A stretch of 64,000 nucleotides of DNA from Saccharum officinarum (taxonomy: Eukaryota; Streptophyta; Magnoliopsida; Poales; Poaceae): NCBI GenBank assembly GCA_020631735.1, contig CM036197.1, forward strand, positions 43,695,880-43,759,879, written 5' to 3'. Every line of letters begins with the position of its first letter. Positions within the stretch are counted from its first letter, which is position 1. Below are positions 10,657-22,331 of the stretch, piece by piece. A program made the position numbers and the translations under genes. Below the pieces are notes generated by a model, which was given only the letters and a program-made list of their open reading frames with translations, was not told the origin of the DNA and did no database searches.

Positions 10657-11533
10657 CAGATCACCACAAAAAATGTGAGACCCACATGTCGGGTTCTAAT
10701 TTATTTTGCTTTTCCTTCTCTCGCGACATCTTCCCACATGCCATAGAGGCGCTCGCGCGTCGTGCCACCATGTCTGTCGCTGGCCTCGACCACCGCCACG
10801 CCCACCGCCCAGCCGCTGCTCATCCCTGGCTCTGATCACCGCTGGCCAGCCACCATCGTCGGCCTGTCAGAGCATCGCCCACCGGCTCAGATAGGCTTCT
10901 CATGCATCGTCGTTCAGCGAGATGTAGGCAGACATGGCCTCCGCACAACCTTTGACGATCGTGGCTTGGTCTCGTGCGTCCTCCAGTGACCATAACCAGG
11001 TCTCGCATGGCCTCTAGGTTGTCGTCGAGGTCCACCATGGTGGAGTAGAGGAGGAGCTTGACGGCGACTACCACCCATGCTCGCACCGGTGGAGAGGAAG
11101 AGGCAGTTAGTTGTGGGCCCCACTATATTAGAATATGTGCACTGCAGGCTTCGATCGGGCATGGAACCGAATCCAGGCTCTGGGTTTGGATTATATCAGA
11201 TTCGTCGTTTCGGTTTCTCATAGAAAGCAACATGGGCCGGGGATGCAAGGTTAGACCAGATGGCACCATACACCTCGCCAATCATAAAATTATACATCCA
11301 TTGATGCACTGGGTAGGAGCATATGCCCCCTAAGTGGAAAAAACTGACTCGCCTGCAGTTTTGGAGGAAAGAAAAAAAAATGAGGTAAAAATGAGGTCTG
11401 ACCTCATAGGAATATTTCCTGCAGCTTATGCGCACTCACACACACTATTTGCATACATCCTCCCTACATGCATGCACAGCATGTGCTACTTCCTGGTCCC
11501 CACCTGCATGCATAGCCATGTGGGCTCGTCTAA
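10657..11533. other. Unassigned, possible gene fragment
   Basis: A moderately GC-rich stretch has overlapping short open frames at 10820-11162 on the minus strand (one contains LYSTMVDLDDNLEAM) and at 10706-10989 on the plus strand. I recognise no domain. It could be a captured fragment of a host gene or chance open frames. No promoter is apparent. Confidence 0.3.
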
Positions 11534-11868
11534 GGCCCTATTTAGTTTGCATAGAAAAACTTTTTACCCATCGAATGTTTGGACACATGCATGGAGCATT
11601 AAATATAGATAAAAAAACTAATTGCATAGTTTGCATGAAAACCGTAAGATGAATCTTTTAAGTCTAATTAGTCTATGATTAGCCATAATTGCTACAGTAA
11701 CATACATGTGCTAATGATAGATTAATTAGGCTTAATAAATTTGTCTCGCGGTTTCTAGGCGAGTTATGTAATTAGTTTTTTTATTAGTATCCGAACACCC
11801 CTTTTAATATTCTATAAAACATCTGATATGACACTCAAAAACTTCTCACCCACGAACTAAACAAGACC
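11534..11868. mobile_element. MITE, PIF/Harbinger-like
   Basis: The ends are GGCCCTATTTAGTTTGC and GAACTAAACAAGACC. A 3-base TAA target-site duplication lies at 11531-11533 and 11869-11871. The interior is similar to the element at 5356-5690 (TTAATTAGGCTTAA and GAGTTATGTAATTAG). Confidence 0.8.
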
Positions 11869-11871
11869 TAA

Positions 11872-12319
11872 GACACGACAAATTTTTTTAACTGCTATAT
11901 GTCGCTTTGTAAAGGAGTAATTAGCTCATATTTAATCTAAACAACTGTATTTAGCACAAACCAATAGACTTTGATGCTATTAGTATTCCTGTGTTCCAAA
12001 CACTCGTTTCTATAAAATTCTTATGTTTTCCAATCATCTGTTTTACACCTGTATTCCTTTCCCATTGCTGTGTTTTCTCTCGTTTTGTGTTTTGCATTCC
12101 TCCATTCAAATAGTCACGAAGGAATCGAACAAGCAGGCCTGATCCGGGAAGTCCGGAAACTGAATTCGGTACCACACCACCTGGTTCCATGCTTGTCAGG
12201 CATCTGCTGAACATGAAAATCGTGATCCCATCAGGCATCACCACATCAGCGTATGAGATGTTGGTGTGCTTTCAGCTATCATGAAAGAGGACAGTCTAGG
12301 ATTTCAGATTATCATGCTT
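11872..12319. other. Unassigned spacer left of the first copia element
   Basis: A minus-strand open frame at 11951-12244 (97 codons) has no recognisable domain. No terminal repeats were seen. Confidence 0.3.
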
Positions 12320-12324
12320 GCCAT

Positions 12325-12838
12325 TGTTAGACTTCTTGAGATCGACTAGGAGTAGATCAGTGGGTGGTGACTTTACATTTTAGGACAAACAACATACAAC
12401 ATCATAGATCTAGAGAGAGATGGGGACAGGGATGACTGACCATCGGGCTTGGAGAAGTTGTCGGGCGTCATGATCGTTGGAGGAGGCTGCGCACGGGCAG
12501 CGATGGTCGGAGCAAAGGCATCCTGGTGGCAGCATCCCGTCTGGGTGGCGGAGTGCAGTGATGTCCAGCGGCGCGATCTAGTGGAGACCGGTAGATGCAG
12601 ATGCGGAGGCGAACTTCCCGTCGCTGGCAGCGCCCCCTCTCGATCGGACTAGGGTTAGGACGGTAGGGTTGTTACTATGGCAGTGAACCTCATTCCTCGA
12701 GCCTTGGCCCCCACCTCCTTTTATGGCGCTAGGCGATGGGGGGCCACCAACCACGAGATGGTTGGGCGTCCCCGATTAGGAGCGGTCAAGGGGTCCGTCT
12801 CGACCGTTGGGTCAAGACAGATGAGATCGATTCTAACA
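12325..12838 (-). repeat. copia-1 LTR (3' LTR on the element strand)
   Basis: It is 514 bp, TG...CA, and similar to 17790-18296 throughout. It carries about 9 extra bases (ATTAGGAGC) near 12774-12784 that are missing from the partner. Confidence 0.9.
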
Positions 12839-13839
12839 TTCTCCCCCTTAATCTCATTTTATACTTTAAACTTTAGACTTTACTTCACACTTATTTCTTT
12901 TACCATTCCATCATAGATTAGTGCATAGAGCATGCTTCATCATCGCGGTCAATCACCGATAGATTTAACAGCTACAATACATGTCTCTATTCTGAAATAG
13001 ATTCTTTGGGCCCTTTATTGTCCGGAAATCATAGGCTTTCCCGTAAACCTGTGTCGACTGTGTATTCTCTAAACACACTGGGTGGTAAGCCTTTGTAAGC
13101 GGATCCGCAAGCACTTGCTTGTTACTTATATGTTCAATACTTTTAGTATGATTCCGGACTTTCTCCTTTACAACACTTATATGTTCAATACTTTTAGTAT
13201 GATTCCGGACTTGCTCCTTTACAACGTATAACTTAATGTCAATGTGTTTGCCAGCGCACTTGACCCATTGTCATAGGAGCAAACTACTTAAATTGTTATT
13301 GCTGTTGTATACCATTATCAATTCCGGGTGTAAGTTCTCTTAACCATTTTGACTGTCCTTTAAGCCTCATGACAAGCTATACTATGGGTATGCATCACTG
13401 ATGACACCACAACTATTTCTTTGGAGCTCTTCCACAATAAAACTTTAACTGCGAGTGTTAGCTACTATGTGGGTTTCGCTAAACATCTTGCCAAACCTTA
13501 ACATTTGTACCCACAACTATTTGAGAGTACTTATTCTTTCTTACTCACCAAGAGGCCTATAAATCTTTGCATAATTGCAAGACATTCTCAACTCCATTCC
13601 AGTGATCTATATCTGGACTGGATTTCTGCCAAAACATCCCGGATACATGAACTATGTCAGGGTAATTTCTTATTTATAAGTACTCATTAAGCTTCCAACA
13701 GTTGAAGCATATAGGACGTTCGTTTGATCGATCTCACATTTCTTCTTGGAACACTAAAAGTTCTCAAAATTATTATCCTTGACTATAGGAACAGGCGCAG
13801 GTTTACTCACATATATACTTTATTTCTTTAGAATCTTCT

Positions 13840-14650
13840 CTAAGTATACACTTGAGATAGTTCTAATACCCCTTTTCCTTTGTCTCGGTAAGTTCTAATT
13901 CCTAAAACGAATGACGCTTTACCAAGATCATTCTCATTGAAAGTTTCAAAAAAAAGATCATTCTCATTGAAACTTGAGGACAAGAACTGCTTCTTCTCCA
14001 ACAGTAGATTAACACCACTACTAGCGAGCAAGGTGCTACCCACATGCAGGATTAGGAAAATGAATTTCCCATGTTTAAACTTTGCATAAATGCAATTGTC
14101 CTCTACATTCTCTTTAAAACCCAAACTTTCTAATTGATTCTTTAAACTTTAAATACTGTTGTCTAGAGCCTTGCTCTAATCCATAAAAGGTTTCTTCAGG
14201 CGACATCCCTTACATTCTTTTCCTTCCACGACAAAACCTTTTGGGTTATGCCATGTAAACTTTTTCATACAGATCCCCATTGAGGAATGTGTCTTTACAT
14301 CCTTCTGATGTAACTCTAAATCGTATTGTGCCACTAACACCATTATGATTCTAAAAGAATCCTTGCATGCTCATTATAATTTATTCCTTCCCTTTGTGTA
14401 AATCCTTTCGCCACAAATGGCACTTTATAGCTTTCCATATTCCATCATTGATATCTTTCTATATTCCCTTTGGAGTCACCTTTGTCTTGTAGACCCATTA
14501 CAACCTACTGTTTTGGTTCCATTAGGAATTTCTTCTAAGTCTCAAACATTATTGATATTTATCAATTTTATTTCATCTTTCTTTGTTTCTTGCCATTTAG
14601 ACGAGTGAAATGCCTCTCATGGCTTCTTCAAATGAGGTGGAATCATCCTC
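13840..14650 (-). pseudogene. copia-1 reverse transcriptase remnant
   Basis: Minus-strand translation gives copia RT signatures in several frames. They include GFKENVEDNCIYAKFK and FIFLILHVGSTLLASS (the YVDD region, decayed) at 13950-14124, a VLGI segment, and further upstream the GFTQREG, DVKT.FLNGDL and QPKGFVVEGKE motifs (14180-14410). Frameshifts and stops are frequent, and an internal duplication of FNENDL is visible near 13930-13975. RNase H-like traces continue down to about 13300. It is non-functional. Confidence 0.8.
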
Positions 14651-14952
14651 TGTTTGAATTTCTTTCTTAACATTGACTTCTTAGTCACCAGAAAATAACT
14701 GATTTTCTTATTCTTTGAGACCTATTGGGGCCTCATGGCACTTCTTTCATATGGGGCTATTGTTGCTCTTTATTGCCAAAAGGCAATTGTTCTATAGGCT
14801 CCTGTATTACAAGATTCTTGTTTACTTATTCATCTGCTTGAAGAGCCAACAATAGGTGTTGTATATGTCATACAACATCAATAGGTGTTAAGCAATTTGT
14901 TGCTCTTAAAACACTGGAGTGGGCATGTAATCCCACTTCTATTCAAGCCCTA

Positions 14953-15042
14953 CTCCTCTGTCCAGTTTTAAGTGACGTTTGAAAATTGTGCCCCTCTCAC
15001 AGGCACAGTGCCCAAACGGCACTTTAACTGGGACGGAGGTAG
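14953..15042. mobile_element. Very short Stowaway-like MITE nested in copia-1
   Basis: TA dinucleotides at 14951-14952 and 15043-15044 flank a 90-bp inverted repeat. The left end CTCCTCTGTCCAGTTTTAAG pairs with the right end CTTTAACTGGGACGGAGG in opposite orientation. It is smaller than typical Stowaway elements. Confidence 0.65.
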
Positions 15043-16189
15043 TAGATCTCTGCGTACCATGCTCCCCCAGATTACTCCATCTTCTAAAGATAGTGTATCT
15101 TCAAATTTCTTATTTGGGTTTAATCTGTCAAAACTCGAATGGTACTTTAAGCACCGCCTTAATAACTTTGAGACTCATCCAGTACGCTATTTCTCTACTT
15201 AGGGTTATCGTTATTATGGCCGTTGTACTCCCTCAACGATCACATTATCTTTTATAGATCACTCTTATTCATAATGCACATCATGCATCACATTATCTAA
15301 AGTATTGGAGAGTATCTTTCTTAAATAATCTCACAATTCTCCCCCTTGAAATGTGGCATTAACTTTACTACCACAATTTCAAAACTATTTAAAACTCTTG
15401 TGAATGAGGAGACTTTTATAACTTACTTCATTCACATGATTGTGTCATGCAAAACAAAGTTATTTCTTAAAACTTATGGGAGTACACTTTCCTCATTCCA
15501 TTTCATGAACTCAACAGAGTCCTTCAGTACTTCTGCAAGTCACACTTGCATGTCATTCTTTATCCTTTAGTTCATATGCAACTTTCTTTTGTACTTAAAC
15601 TCATTTCAGTGCTTGATGACCATGACACAATAGATGCGCACGGTGAATACTAGGATAGCTTAAGAGCTACCCCAAACTTCTCTCCATGTACAGGATACAC
15701 TAAGAGCACACGAGTCATCACATCCTTCTCCCGCCATAAACATGCATATGACTCTTTACAATTCTCATCATAATGATTGAAACTGAAAATAAACACTTCT
15801 TCATAGAGAGTACATAGAAGACATTTCTTAAACTGAACTCTCATATAACCTTCGACGCCATTTGCGCCTTTTATTGTTCCATCTTCTTTTCTGGGATCAA
15901 TATCCATGAATTCTTTCTTTTTCAAGCCATTCTTTAAAGAGAATACAATCCCTTATACAATGCCCTTCTTTCTTTTGAGTCACAAGTACCTAGCACTTAT
16001 CATCTTCTGAGTCACAAGTACCCAGTTCATTTTTCTTACTGCCTTCAAGAATGAAAGCATGAAGATCTATGTCTGAAAAATATTCAACGATAATCAACAA
16101 TAATGAGCATAAAAATAACCCTACGTTGGTCTGATTAAAAACATGCGCATTAAACTTTAAAATCTTTAAGTTCTATTCTATATCACAGT

Positions 16190-16800
16190 TGGGCAGAAAT
16201 AGAATAAAAACATTCATTCTTTTACATTAATTTCACATCACCATTGGACAGAAATGGAATTAACATATGGAAAACTCAATTAACTTGAAAACTCCTCAAA
16301 ATTAAATTCTCTCATTGGTTCGAATTTAATTATAAGATAATCATCATTGCAGTGGAAACATTAAAATACATTTTTCTAGTTTAGGATCATTTTTTGATCC
16401 TTTTCTACTCTCTAAAAAATTGGTCACTTTGATGCAAAATTTATCAGAGATCTAAACTTTAAACTTTAACTCATAAATAAGCTTATAATATTGTTATCAT
16501 CAACATTGGTCAGAAAATAACAATATTATAATTTATCTTAACCATAAACCGACTATTCCTCCAATTAAAATTTTTCCGTTGGTTCTAATTTTAACTGGAG
16601 GATAAACTTTTCATCATTTACTAAATAACTATAACTGCTCTTCAAAATAAATTTTCCCGTTGGTTCGAATTTAATAAGAAGATAATATACTTTAGCTTTG
16701 TAGCGGAAACTTTAAAATAATACTTATTCAGAAGCATCACTTTGTACTTATCTACTCTCTAAACAAAATATCCCGTTGGATCAAATTGAATAGAGATGAA
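16190..16800. repeat. Degenerate periodic repeats in copia-1 5' region
   Basis: Variants of a GTTGG(T/A)TCGAATTTAAT-like motif recur at about 16244, 16315, 16504, 16577, 16653 and 16775, roughly every 70-120 bases, often followed by AAGATAAT and GTGGAAAC. They lie between the leader and the presumed gag region on the element's minus strand. Confidence 0.6.
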
Positions 16801-16859
16801 AAACTATATAAAATTCCTTCAAAACTGCTTCTAAAAAATAATAAAACTAAAACAATGTT

Positions 16860-17789
16860 CTACTTTTCATTTTTGGCATGGCCAGCGCTGTGCAGCCCAT
16901 GCCCCATCGCGCGTTGTTCGTGCTCCATTCTCTATGGCCCAGCCAGATAAACAAGGCCCGTGGCCCAGTTCGCACTCGCGCGCTGTGCGTGTTCTCCAGC
17001 AGCCCAGCAGTGGAGCAAGCCGGCCAAACTGGCACAGTTCGCCATGGCCCAGCCGCACGCCGCAGCTCCCACGTGCCCAGGCCGCAACCTGGGTCTGGGC
17101 CGGGAAAGCTCTCACCCACCTAGGCCTCGTTTGGCCCGGTCGATTCCGACCGTTCGATGCCATCCGATGGCTCACCGTCATTTTCGCTCGATCAGAAACC
17201 GGAGTCGGCCTCCTTCCCGTAACCCTAGAGTCCATTTTCTTTCCCCCGCTTGGCCTTCCTCTTGCACCGCGACTCCAGGCGTGCGGCCCGCGGCGGCGAT
17301 GAGGGGTGGCACCACCGGAACAAGTCCGCCAGCTCCCCCTCCTTCCTTTTTCTATTCTTTTCTCCCTCCCCATACTCTTTCTCAGCGCCATAGCTCAACG
17401 ACGGAGAAACAGCGTCAGCCGCCCGTGGTGGCCGGAGGGGAGTGTTGGTGCCGCCATGAGTCCCTTCACAGGCGTGTGCATTCCCCACGAGGGAGAGCGC
17501 GCTGCCATCGAACAGTTTCACAACGGTGCTCTGAGCCTCGGTCCTCGCACTAGCAAGTTGGCGTCGAGCGGCGGTCAACTCGTCTTCCCGCTCGGCAACA
17601 CAGCGTCAGTCGGCGGTGGTGATGAGAATGGGGCCACCAGGTGGGTCCCGCTGGTTCTCTTTCTCATTTCTAGGGTTAGGGTTTGGGGAATTTGGAAAAA
17701 AAAACGAAAAACCTTCATCTCTGCTTCTGATTTCTTTGCTTTTTCCTACCACAAAACTGGATCTACACCTAACTAGGCTCAGATACCAA
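16860..17789 (-). other. copia-1 GC-rich leader
   Basis: A 0.9-kb GC-rich stretch between the AT-rich interior and the right LTR has long open frames on both strands but no recognised domain. It is probably the untranslated leader of the element, or host sequence captured by it. The composition contrast with the rest of the element is sharp. Confidence 0.5.
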
Positions 17790-18296
17790 TGTTAGACTTC
17801 TTGGGATCGACTAGGAGTAGATCAGTGGGTGGTGACTTTACATTTTGGGACAAACAACAAAGAACATCATGGATCTAGAGAGAGAGATGGGGACAGGGAT
17901 GACTGACCATCGAGCTTGGAAAAGTTGTCGTGCGCCACGATCGTTGGAGGAGGCTGCGCATGGGCAGCGATGGTCGGAGCAGTGGCGTCCTGGTGGCTGC
18001 ATCATGTCGGGGTGGCGGAGTGCAGTGACGTCCGGCGACGTGATCCAGTGGAGACCGGCGGATGCAGAGGCAGCGGCGAACTTCCCGTCGCTGGTAGTGC
18101 CCCCCCTCTTGATCGGACTAGGGTTAGGACAGTGGGGTTGTTACTGTGGTAGTGAACCTCATTCCTCGAGCCTTGGCCCCCACCTCCTTTTATGGCGCTA
18201 GGCGACGGGGGCCCACCAGCCACTAGATGGCTGGGCGTCCCCGTCAAGGGGTCCGTCTCGACCGTTGGGTCAAGACGGATGAGATCAATTCTAACA
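17790..18296 (-). repeat. copia-1 LTR (5' LTR on the element strand)
   Basis: It is 507 bp, TGTTAG...CTAACA, matching 12325-12838. Next to it inside the element is the TGGTATCTGAGCC primer-binding-like site. Confidence 0.9.
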
Positions 18297-18561
18297 GCCA
18301 TGACTGATTGCTCTATCTAGATCTCATGGATAACTCTTGTTATGAACTCAAAGCCCTTCCAGATTTGACGCCACTATAGTTTACAGAATCAGAATGCTCA
18401 CTCGATCGTACACATTAGAAAACACTCGAATTAAGTGGCAGAACTTTTCATCATCATCCGGTCATCGTCATATATTTAAAGTCAGGGTGAGCAAAATCGG
18501 CAAGGTCTCAAACCTAGCTCGGCCACTGAAGAAGAACAAGATGAACAACAACTAACAGTGG

Positions 18562-19074
18562 CTAGTTAGGTCCCCAGCAGCTGAGGTACATGACGGTCCT
18601 CATCCCCTCCTTCATGGCCTTGTCCGCCCGCCTCTTCTCTATCGAAGCCGCCGGCGGCGGCGCCAACTTCATGACCTGTGTGGCGAGGCTGCTGCGCACG
18701 TTGGCCTTAGCGGTCCGGTGGAAGGACCGCAGCACGTAGTTCCAGCGGCAGAGTCCCGCCTGGTCCTTGAGCGCCTCCACTACCCCAATGCTACACCGGG
18801 TGTGTTTAGTTCCGCGAAAAGGTGTAAAAAAGTACTGTAGCACGTTTTGGCTTTATTTGGTAAATAGTGTCCAATCGTTGACTAATTAGATTCAAAACGT
18901 TCGTCTCGCAAAGTACAACCAAGCTGTACAATTAGTTTTTAATTTCATCTACATTTAGTACTCCATGCATGTATCGCAAGTTTGATGTGACGGAGAATCT
19001 TTTGTTTGCACAGTGCTTTTTTTTGAGGAACTGAACACAACCACCATCCACGACGCCTTCGCTGCACCTGCCAT
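18562..19074 (-). pseudogene. WIP gene 3, exon split by a MITE
   Basis: DUF3774 gene. The start codon and first 12 codons ([12 protein letters not shown]) are at 19043-19074. The rest ([20 protein letters not shown] through YLSCWGPN) is at 18562-18797. Between them is a 245-bp MITE with an ACC duplication. Translation from the native ATG runs into the MITE and stops at a TAA about 28 codons later. A frame from a MITE-internal ATG at 18843 reaches the normal end, but without the native N-terminus. The protein is the KANVRSS subtype, as in gene 7, with an unusual insertion (PPPAASIE) and MKEGM. Its promoter is intact (TATA at 19188, TGGTTT at 19258). Probably non-functional. Confidence 0.85.
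18798..19042. mobile_element. MITE inside the WIP gene 3 coding exon
   Basis: The ends are GGGTGTGTTTAGTTCC and GGAACTGAACACAACC, imperfect inverted repeats of the PIF/Harbinger-like 'TGTTTAGTTC' family. A 3-base ACC target-site duplication lies at 18795-18797 and 19043-19045. The interior CAAAACGTTCGTCTCGCAAAG and TACTCCATGCATGTATC matches the other Tourist-like elements here. It is also present in copy B (43766-44012). Confidence 0.85.
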
Positions 19075-19187
19075 CTCCTGATGGTGTGGTCTTCCTCCTC
19101 CCTCGAGAGAGCGGTCACTGATCGTTTGTACCAAGTGAGGTCGCTTGATGCTGTGTTGAGGTGGAGAAACGAGCCGGGGCAGGTGGG

Positions 19188-19285
19188 TTTATATGTACCG
19201 GCGCCGGTGGGAGGCCGGGACGGGGCGGTGGCGGAAACAGGTGGGCGCAGCAAACCCTGGTTTTCCAGGATACCAGGGGCTCTCG
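19188..19285 (-). promoter_or_regulatory. Promoter of disrupted WIP gene 3
   Basis: CATATAAA on the gene strand at 19188-19195 is the TATA box. TGGTTT at 19258-19263, within GGTTTTCCAGGATACCAG, is the conserved block. Both survive although the exon is interrupted, so a chimeric transcript entering the MITE is possible. Confidence 0.5.
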
Positions 19286-19744
19286 CTCACTCCCGCCTGT
19301 GGCTCACTTTTTTGCGCGCCGGCCCAGTGGGTCGCCCACTTGACTTGTCGTCTTGTTTATTCGCAGTGGTTCGTCCTGTCCTTCGGCCTCCGCGTCGTGC
19401 ACAGAGATAGGAATGCGTGCCGCGCAAACTCTGATACTACAGGGTGCCACGGCGGAATGTGCCACTACCACCATCATCATCTTTGCATTGTACTACCTGG
19501 ACTGTTTGGGATTAGACAATAGAGATGGGCACTCAGATCTATGATGGTCGGCTGTGCATTGTCCTGCTTTCAGCAAACTGGACGAGGGATCCTAGCTTGT
19601 AGCGATGAAACGATGAGCAAGATTCTACGGATCAATCGAGGCAGCCATCCAAGAATCTTCTCGCGTGCTTTCATGATCGTCGATGTTTATTAAGATAATC
19701 CATCTGTTTTTAACACGCTGATGCGGAATCACATGGTTTAATGG

Positions 19745-21613
19745 TGTTATGTAATTAGGCAATTTTTAGATTTAAACCAGAATATAAATCATGACAAACT
19801 GATGAACTAGATTAAGCATGTACAGTAAACTAGCATGATAGATTAACATATTGCATAGTATAAGCATAAACATGATTATGATTGTAAGCATAGCACATAC
19901 GTTTAATAGATTAGACATTATGAACGACAAGATTAGATCATGAGAATGATACCTGACGATTGTAGATGTAGTTGACGGTGGTGGAGATGCAGATGGCATT
20001 GATGATGGAGCGAAGTCGAGGTCATCGATGAGCGACGGTGGAACATTCCCGTTGACGATCCCTCGAGCCTGGCGACGACGAAGACGGCGTGCCGATGCAA
20101 CATTCGGAAGACGAGCCGTCGTGGAGGATTTGGGAGCAGTCGCGCGAAGAGCGCTTCCAAAAATCTTCTTCGCCTTCTCCCAGTGCAGGATCGCAAAGAC
20201 AAGAGTTTCAGAGACCTGCTCTTCCAAACGCTGGTGCCAGTGGTGAATCTAGGATTCTAGCTAAGGGTATGCCGTCTAAAAATTTTCATATACAATTTGG
20301 TAAATCCATTTCAATAATTCGGTAATAATCGTAAAATTGACAATATGATTCGGTATATATGCACTAAATAACACAATAAGGCTTAAATTCATGGATTAAG
20401 TTGAAACCATGCACTAAATATAATATAAATAGTTCAAAATACATACCAATAATTGAAATATAGGCATAAAAGAGTACCAGAAACTTACAATGTTATTTTA
20501 CTGACTATTTTATTCGACGCTTTTCAAAGAGATATAAAATGTCTTGATTTTGATTATATCATCTTCATCAACTTCAAAAAAAATATTCCGCTCAATGAAA
20601 GTGACTAGACAATCATAAAAAAAACTATACAATCATAGCGATTAGAAGTAGCAGCAGCTGCCGCCGCCTTTTTTGCTTCATGCTTCTGAAAAAGAGATGC
20701 AATATCTGAGTATCGCCTCATAACTGAAACTTAACTGCATAAATATTAAACAATTTATTATTTGTGATGTTAGAAAATAGCTATGAAATTAGACAATAAT
20801 TTTGTTAAAGAGACGAAGTGCCGAAGATTAAATTTTACCTTAAAAAAGAGTGAATCGGCATATGCCTCCATGACTGTAGGGCCATGCAAACTGTAGACGA
20901 GTGATCGGAGGAAGGCAGTAGGGCAGAGGCCAGAGGGCACCGGCCACCAGTACTAGGGCGTCACCGTCACGCCTCACCGCGTCGGCGTCAACTGTCAGGC
21001 GGCGGCGGCGTGACTCAGCTCAGATCCACGAAAAGCCAAAACTGAAACGTTGTGTACGTGTACGTCCTAAGGTCTGAGGACACCCTTGCCGCGTGGGCCA
21101 CTTCCTGGGCCTTCTAACTTGCTTCCGTGATGGCGTGATCAGTGATCCAGATGATTTTTTTCTTTTTTATATAAATATATACAAATGTATAATACGCATA
21201 TTTTATTGCACACTCGCCGGTCAGACAGGGTATGCCGGGGCATACCCGGTATACCCTGTGGCTCCGCCACTGGCTGGTGCACGCAGACGATCGAGATGAA
21301 GAGACTATGGCGACAGCGTAGTAGCGAGAAGAGAAAAAAATACTATTTAGCTACCTTAGGATTTTCCAACTGGAATTCCTAATAGTAGTTTTTGGTGTGT
21401 CTATTCCCAGAAGAATTGGTATGTATATATACGGAGAAAAACTCCCTACCTCCACATAAATTAGCAATATGGTACTAATAGATGTTGTACCTCCCACCTC
21501 TACATATGGGTTTAAACATTAAAGTCCATTAGAGAACACAGATATTGGGCTTTTGAGATTTATTAGAATTTCTTCATATGAATTTAGATGAACTATTCAT
21601 ATAAATTCTAACA
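19745..21613 (-). repeat. copia-2 LTR (3' LTR) with nested hAT
   Basis: It matches 25989-26814 on both sides of the hAT insertion at 20238-21272. Without that insertion and its 8-base duplication the length equals the partner LTR exactly. Confidence 0.92.
20238..21272. mobile_element. Non-autonomous hAT element (Tip100-like ends)
   Basis: The ends are CAGTGGTGAATCTAGGATT (left) and GGCTCCGCCACTG (right, complement CAGTGGCGGAGCC), in the CAGTGGCGGAGCC style of plant hAT elements. A perfect 8-base target-site duplication GCTGGTGC lies at 20230-20237 and 21273-21280. The 1035-bp interior is mostly AT-rich with no transposase. A GC-rich segment (20880-21020) may be captured sequence. It is present at 45208-46244 in copy B. 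Confidence 0.92.
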
Positions 21614-22331
21614 ATCCCCCACCAGATCTCAACTACCCATTATAGATATTTTCCTTCTCTTACTACTGTTTATATACTAGTGTTTCAACAGAAACTGTTA
21701 AGTTGAACATCCACCTAAAACTTTAAGTTACACCCATTTACAACTTGAACAATGGATTACGCCTTGAATTGCAAGTTTTGTGCAAACGAGTTTCACTCAA
21801 AGTCAAACTAGTACCTGGCTGCCAGTAGCCTTCCCCGTGGGTGGAGCATATACGTCGTACTCCCTGGTCTCTTCATGAGCTTACTAGAGATTACTCAAAT
21901 CTCATAGATTGTGACGTTTTATAGTTAGACTCATATAGGTATATTCTTTCAAGAATGCTCTGCAGGACAGCACCTTCGCTTGTTAAAGCCAATACAACAC
22001 ATTAAGGCATTCGCCGACCTTCCTTACAGTGCCTCATCGCTCTGAGAGTATTGTATCTTCACTTAGAGAGGGTTATAGAGTTATAGATTACTCTCCTTAG
22101 TTTACCAATAATTTGTTCTTCCCAAGTCCTTAGTCACGGGATCTCCAATCAAAAAGGTTGGGTACTACTACTGCAAACTCACAAGGGTCTCATACCCATC
22201 TCCCTTGATGCAAATTCTATCACATTCCGTAATAGCCCTTTTGTAAAGGGATCTGTCAGGTTTTTGTCTGTTTGCACATAAGACACAGCTATTACTCTGG
22301 AGTTTCTCAACTTCCTGACAGACTTTAAACG
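21614..22331 (-). other. copia-2 3' untranslated part
   Basis: The region between the polypurine tract and the end of the RNase H frame shows no further domain. It is probably decayed 3' sequence of the element. Confidence 0.5.

Larger units (their letters stand above)
12325..18296 (-). mobile_element. Ty1/copia LTR retrotransposon 'copia-1', decayed
   Basis: The LTRs (12325-12838 and 17790-18296) start TGTTAG and end CTAACA. A perfect 5-base target-site duplication GCCAT lies at 12320-12324 and 18297-18301. Read on the minus strand, TGGTATCTGAGCC beside the right LTR (17777-17789) resembles an initiator-Met tRNA primer-binding site, and AAGGGGGAGAA beside the left LTR is a polypurine tract. 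Only RT/RNase H remnants are recognisable inside (about 13300-14650). The rest is AT-rich with many stops, and the gag/integrase region is not identifiable. The LTRs differ by several substitutions and an indel of about 9 bases, so the insertion is not recent. Confidence 0.9.

Noticed and set aside
15650..15925. 91-codon minus-strand frame inside copia-1.
   Set aside because: No similarity to a copia domain that I can recognise, and it is surrounded by stops; left as part of the decayed element.
16867..17776. Several open frames of 120-197 codons in the GC-rich part of copia-1.
   Set aside because: They overlap on both strands, have no recognised domain, and lie between the LTR and gag position, fitting an untranslated leader.
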